NCBI GenBank assembly: GCA_041180805.1
Contig: JBEGQX010000160.1
Coordinates: 1 to 9,478, forward strand
Length of the DNA stretch: 9,478 bases
Direction of reading: 5' to 3'
DNA from: JBEGQX01 sp041180805
Lineage (GTDB): Bacteria; Planctomycetota; Planctomycetia; Gemmatales; Gemmataceae
Position 1 is the stretch's first letter. Each line of letters begins with the position of its first letter. This document shows positions 6,232 to 9,478 of the stretch, in pieces. The notes under the pieces were generated by a model. The model saw only the letters and a list, made by a program, of their open reading frames with translations. It did no database searches and was not told the origin of the DNA. Position numbers and translations under genes: made by a program.

Positions 6232-6291
6232 TCTTGGTTCTAGATTGGCTTTACTGAGAGAGAGATATTTCTTACTTAAAGGATCTTTCCG

Positions 6292-7302
6292 ATGAACCTT
6301 ACGATTCGTTCCTTGATTTTCGCAATGTTGTGTTTGCCACTGTTTGGTTGCGGGGGAGAAGCCTCCAAGCCGGCCTCCAAGGAAAAATCCGAACCAAAAA
6401 AAGAGAGCGGTAAAAAAGAATCTCCCGCAACCCAGTCCTCTGGCTTGAAGGGGGAAATCAAGGCTGATGGCTCCAGCACGGTTTTATTGGTTACCCAGGC
6501 GGTTTCCAGCGCCTTCAGCAAGTCTAACCCAGATGTGAAGATTTCTGTGGGAAGGTCTGGTACAGGAGGTGGATTCAAGAAATTTGCCGCCGGCGAGACG
6601 GATATCAGCAACGCATCCCGCCCCATCAAAGCCGAGGAAAAGGAAGCCTGTGCCAAAAATAATATCGAGTATTTTGAATTTCAGGTGGCATGGGATGGCC
6701 TTAGCGTGGTCATTAACAAGGAAAACACCTGGGCCAAGAATATGACCGTGGAACAATTGAAACTAATCTGGGACAAGGATTCCAAAGTGGAACTCTGGAG
6801 TGATGTGGACCCAGGCTGGCCCAAGGAAAAAATCAAACTGTTTGGCGCAGGGACTGATTCCGGCACCTTTGATTTCTTCACCGAAGCAATCAATGGCAAG
6901 GCGGGTCAAAGCCGTACCAAGTATGAACCCACCGAGGATGATAATGTGACCGTGAACGGGGTAAGCAAAGATAAATATGCCATGGGTTACTTTGGGCTGG
7001 CCTATTACGAGGAAAACAAAAGTAAGCTGCAGGTGGTCGCGGTAGCCGCCAAAAAAGGCGATCCCTTTGTGGAACCCGATACCAAAACCGTGATGGCAAA
7101 GACTTACAAACCTTTATCCCGCCCGATTTATGTGTATGTAAGGAAAGCTTCCCTGAAACGGCCCGAGGTGCAGGAATTTCTGAAATTCTACCTCCGCCGG
7201 GATGATCTTGTGGAGCAGGCCAAGTACATCAAGATGGATTTGCTTATGAAGGATGAACAGCAATCCAAACTGGAAAAAGCGATTGCGGATTCCTCCAAGT
7301 AA
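6292..7302 (+). CDS. pstS: Phosphate-binding lipoprotein PstS
   Basis: Extracytoplasmic phosphate receptor of the Pst ABC importer. The 336-residue precursor has a lipoprotein signal with lipobox L17-F-G-C20, so the mature protein should be anchored by lipid at Cys20. Residues 21-55 are a Lys/Glu/Ser/Pro-rich flexible tether. The binding domain then shows the family's phosphate-contact segments: 'DGSSTV' (59-64), 'GRSGTGGGFKKF' (87-98), 'DISNASRPI' (104-112) and 'GAGTDSGTFDFFTEAI' (185-200), plus 'MGYFGLAYY' (231-239). Many relatives read 'DASRP' where this one has 'NASRP', a mild variation. The start at 6292 is supported by AAAGGA about 8 nt upstream and by the signal sequence. It is the first gene of pstS-pstC-pstA, with a stem-loop 28 nt after the stop that may keep PstS more abundant than the permease. 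Confidence 0.96.
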   Translation: MNLTIRSLIFAMLCLPLFGCGGEASKPASKEKSEPKKESGKKESPATQSSGLKGEIKADGSSTVLLVTQAVSSAFSKSNPDVKISVGRSGTGGGFKKFAAGETDISNASRPIKAEEKEACAKNNIEYFEFQVAWDGLSVVINKENTWAKNMTVEQLKLIWDKDSKVELWSDVDPGWPKEKIKLFGAGTDSGTFDFFTEAINGKAGQSRTKYEPTEDDNVTVNGVSKDKYAMGYFGLAYYEENKSKLQVVAVAAKKGDPFVEPDTKTVMAKTYKPLSRPIYVYVRKASLKRPEVQEFLKFYLRRDDLVEQAKYIKMDLLMKDEQQSKLEKAIADSSK

Positions 7303-7329
7303 TTGAATGTATTTCCCTGAGCATATGAT

Positions 7330-7356
7330 GGCACCCAGATTTTTTAGATGGGTGCC
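7330..7356 (+). other. Stem-loop between pstS and pstC
   Basis: GGCACCCA (7330-7337) pairs perfectly with TGGGTGCC (7349-7356) around an 11-nt A/T-rich loop. No T-tract follows, so this is not a typical intrinsic terminator. Such a hairpin after the binding-protein gene of an ABC operon often stabilises or partly terminates the upstream message, favouring PstS over the membrane subunits; that role is inferred here. It also covers the upstream in-frame ATG at 7348. Confidence 0.7.
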
Positions 7357-7374
7357 GTACTCTCCCGGTGGTGC

Positions 7375-8325
7375 ATGATCAAGACAATCACAGAAGGAAA
7401 GAAGCCGTTTGGGGTATATAAAATCCCTCCTGCGCCGAATTTCCGCCTCTCGGAATGGTTCATTGAATGGGGCTTGTTCTTAAGCGCCATGCTTTCGATC
7501 TGTGTAACCATTGCCATTGCCTACATTGTGTTCTCAGGAAGTATCAAGTTCTTCAGCGATCCAGAAGTTTCCATCGGCTACTTTTTCAGTGGTTCGGAAT
7601 GGACTGCCGGTTTTGAAGGTGCAAAGTACAGCATTTTGCCACTACTTACCGGAACCCTTATGGTTGCAGTGATAGCAGCATTATTTGCATTGCCCATCGG
7701 GCTGATCACCGCCATCTACCTAAGTGAGTACGCAAGTCCGCTTGTGCGCCAGATCATCAAGCCAACACTGGAGCTTTTGGCAGGTATTCCGACCGTGGTA
7801 TACGGTTACTTTGCCGTTTATGCCATCACGCCAATGCTTTCCGTGATGATTCCCGGTTTGGATCCGGTGCATAATCAAATTTCAGGCGGCCTGGTGGTAG
7901 CCATCATGATTCTTCCGATGATTGCCTCGCTAAGCGAGGACGCCATGCGTCAGGTTCCGCGTTCCTTAAGGGAAGGTTCCTATGCCTTGGGGGCGACCAA
8001 GTTTGAAACTTCCACGAAAGTGGTTGTGCCCGCGGCATTATCCGGCATATTGGCAAGTTTTCTTTTGGCGATCTCACGCGCTGTGGGAGAAACCATGGCA
8101 GTTACCCTGGCCTGCGGTGGCCAGCCCAAATTAAGCATGGATCCCAGGGAAGGCATAGCAACCATGACTGGTTTTATTGCCAGAATCGCGCAAGGCGATG
8201 TTCCGCATGGTACCACATTATTCAACAGCCTTTTTGCGGTGGCAGCCGTTCTTTTTGTAATGACCCTGGGCATGAACCTGCTGGCACAGTGGATTCTTAA
8301 AAAGTACAGGCAGGTCTACCAATGA
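7375..8325 (+). CDS. pstC: Phosphate ABC transporter permease PstC
   Basis: Inner-membrane channel subunit pairing with PstA. From the ATG at 7375 the product is 316 residues. It has a cytoplasmic N-terminus, a first transmembrane helix (about 32-55), a short outer segment, then the MetI-like permease core: helices near 88-116, 133-158, 170-187, 222-245 and 283-305. The EAA loop that docks onto PstB is 'EDAMRQVPRSLREGSYALGATKFETSTKVVVPAALSGI' (188-225), followed by the PstC-typical 'AISRAVGETMAV'. An in-frame ATG at 7348 would add nine residues, but it lies inside the 3' arm of the intergenic stem-loop and has no ribosome binding site. The 7375 ATG has only a weak GGTGG 3 nt upstream, so the start remains uncertain. 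The stop overlaps the pstA start by 4 nt (ATGA), implying coupled translation. Confidence 0.94.
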   Translation: MIKTITEGKKPFGVYKIPPAPNFRLSEWFIEWGLFLSAMLSICVTIAIAYIVFSGSIKFFSDPEVSIGYFFSGSEWTAGFEGAKYSILPLLTGTLMVAVIAALFALPIGLITAIYLSEYASPLVRQIIKPTLELLAGIPTVVYGYFAVYAITPMLSVMIPGLDPVHNQISGGLVVAIMILPMIASLSEDAMRQVPRSLREGSYALGATKFETSTKVVVPAALSGILASFLLAISRAVGETMAVTLACGGQPKLSMDPREGIATMTGFIARIAQGDVPHGTTLFNSLFAVAAVLFVMTLGMNLLAQWILKKYRQVYQ

Positions 8326-9478
8326 GCAAGCTTCCAACAAAAATGGATCAGCCGGCTCTTTCCTTTGGAAGGCGCTTTGCCGACTTTGTTTTTGGCAAAG
8401 TTGCCCTGGTGTGCACTTTTCTGGGAATGGCATTTTTAGTGTTATTCTTCATTCGAATTGGAATGGATGTAAGCCACTGGTTCCACGAAATGCCCGTCAG
8501 AATTGCCCAGGCAAATATCCGTGCCACGGAAAAAGTTCAAAAGTTTGATGCCGAGACCGCCCAGCAGTTGGAATCCATTCGCGTGGAGCGAGACAAGAAA
8601 ATAGCAGCAGAACCAGATAAAAAGGAAGCCTATACAAGGGCTTACCAGAGAATCCTGGATCGTACGGCAGAGGATAGGAACAAAACCAAGGATGAAATTT
8701 CTTCGCAGCTAAAATCTGATGTTCGCACAGACACCAGCGCTTTTGCCATGTTCATGAATTTTATTTCGGCAGGCCCTTCCAGTTCCCCTCAGGATGCTGG
8801 AATCAAGGCGGCTTTGCTAAGCAGCCTGCTTCTGGGATTGATCACGATTGTGGCGGCAATCCCATTGGGTGTGGCCACCGCCATTTACCTCGAGGAATAC
8901 CGTTCCCAAAGCTGGTTTGGAAACATCCTGCAACTGAACATCAACAATCTCGCGGGTGTGCCATCCATTCTTTACGCCATCCTGGGTGCTTATGTGTTTG
9001 TGGAACTAATTTTCAAGCAATTTGAAAGCCCGGCTATTGCCGCACGAAATACCTTGGGTGGTGGATTGACTCTTGCGTTGCTGGTTTTACCAATTGTTAT
9101 TGTTTCCACTCAGGAAGCGATAAGGGCTGTTCCCATTTCCCTAAGGCATGCTTCCCTGGCACTGGGTGCCACGCGCTGGCAAACCATCTGGCGAATTGTA
9201 ATCCCTTCCTCGCTGCCGGGAATCTTAACAGGCATGATTCTTGCGCTTTCCCGCGCCATGGGTGAGGCCGCACCCCTGGTTCTTTTTGGCGCGGCACTTT
9301 ACATCAACTTCACCCCCACCATACTCAGCAGGTTCACGGCATTACCCATGCAAATTTACACCTGGTCGGATGACCCAGACCCTGCGTTCCATTACAACGC
9401 GGCTCTTGCCAGCGCGATTCTTATCTTTATGCTGCTTGGCCTAAATTCGGTGGCAATCTTTTACCGCTACTTCGTCCA
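8322..9478 (+). CDS. pstA: Phosphate ABC transporter permease PstA, partial at right edge, with charged insertion
   Basis: Second channel subunit of the importer. The frame opens at ATG 8322, overlapping the pstC stop (ATGA), with AGG about 8 nt upstream, and stays open to the window end, giving 385 visible residues without a stop. Helix 1 is about 27-47. The permease core resumes at 'GIKAALLSSLLLGLITIVAAIPLGVATAIYLEEY' (160-193), and the EAA loop is 'EAIRAVPISLRHASLALGATRWQTIWRIVIPSSLPGI' (265-301), followed by 'LSRAMGEAAPLV'. Between helix 1 and the core, residues about 53-138 form an unusual hydrophilic stretch rich in Glu, Asp, Lys, Arg, Gln and Ala with no hydrophobic helix; it is predicted to be helical and outside the membrane. 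E. coli PstA (296 aa) has only a short loop there. The core is intact, so the gene looks functional. Only the last few residues appear to be missing. No other reading fits as well. Confidence 0.94.
   Translation, partial: MSKLPTKMDQPALSFGRRFADFVFGKVALVCTFLGMAFLVLFFIRIGMDVSHWFHEMPVRIAQANIRATEKVQKFDAETAQQLESIRVERDKKIAAEPDKKEAYTRAYQRILDRTAEDRNKTKDEISSQLKSDVRTDTSAFAMFMNFISAGPSSSPQDAGIKAALLSSLLLGLITIVAAIPLGVATAIYLEEYRSQSWFGNILQLNINNLAGVPSILYAILGAYVFVELIFKQFESPAIAARNTLGGGLTLALLVLPIVIVSTQEAIRAVPISLRHASLALGATRWQTIWRIVIPSSLPGILTGMILALSRAMGEAAPLVLFGAALYINFTPTILSRFTALPMQIYTWSDDPDPAFHYNAALASAILIFMLLGLNSVAIFYRYFV

Noticed and set aside
1..9478. CRISPR arrays, tRNA or rRNA genes, insertion sequences, prophage or toxin-antitoxin genes
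   Set aside because: No regularly spaced repeats, transposase-like frames, terminal inverted repeats or RNA gene signatures were seen; the window is densely filled with Pho genes.

Overview
The window is a phosphate-starvation (Pho) locus from a bacterium that is most likely a member of the Planctomycetota. The phylum call rests on two things. The partial gene at the left edge ends in the H-x9-DG signature and the 'LATAAGGE' tail of DUF1559 prepilin-like proteins, which are strongly expanded in planctomycetes. The locus also carries a secreted esterase next to an SMP-30-like propeller protein, a pairing common in that phylum. This is a family-level inference; no rRNA gene is present to confirm it.

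Layout, left to right: (1) the 3' end of a rightward DUF1559 gene (1-347), then two back-to-back hairpin terminators (371-402 rightward, 431-458 leftward). (2) A leftward operon pstB-phoU-phoB (2784 down to 488), with 25 nt between pstB and phoU and a 35-nt phoU/phoB overlap. (3) A 180-bp divergent control region (2785-2964) containing two copies of a 14-nt element. (4) A rightward pair of exported proteins, an Esterase-D-type alpha/beta hydrolase (2965-3822) and a divergent SMP-30-like propeller (3848-4684). (5) Leftward phoR (4685-6085), whose stop codon abuts the propeller stop with no base between them. (6) A 206-bp divergent control region (6086-6291). (7) A rightward pstS-pstC-pstA operon (6292 to the right edge), with a stem-loop between pstS and pstC and a 4-nt ATGA overlap between pstC and pstA. 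pstA runs off the window.

How the genes work together: PstS is a lipoprotein that captures phosphate and hands it to the PstC-PstA channel, which is powered by the PstB ATPase. PhoU couples transporter state to the PhoR kinase, and PhoR phosphorylates PhoB, the transcription factor. All core parts of high-affinity uptake and signalling are therefore present, but split over three transcription units instead of the usual pstSCAB-phoU order, with the ATPase transcribed apart from its permease. The esterase and propeller sit inside the locus and share a control region with pstB, so they are candidate Pho-regulated exported proteins.

The core functions are well-known families. The parts I would look at again are a charged insertion of about 80-90 residues in PstA, the repeated intergenic elements, the embedded esterase/propeller pair and the pstS-pstC stem-loop. 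I see no evidence of a wholly new system, mobile element, CRISPR array, tRNA or rRNA.
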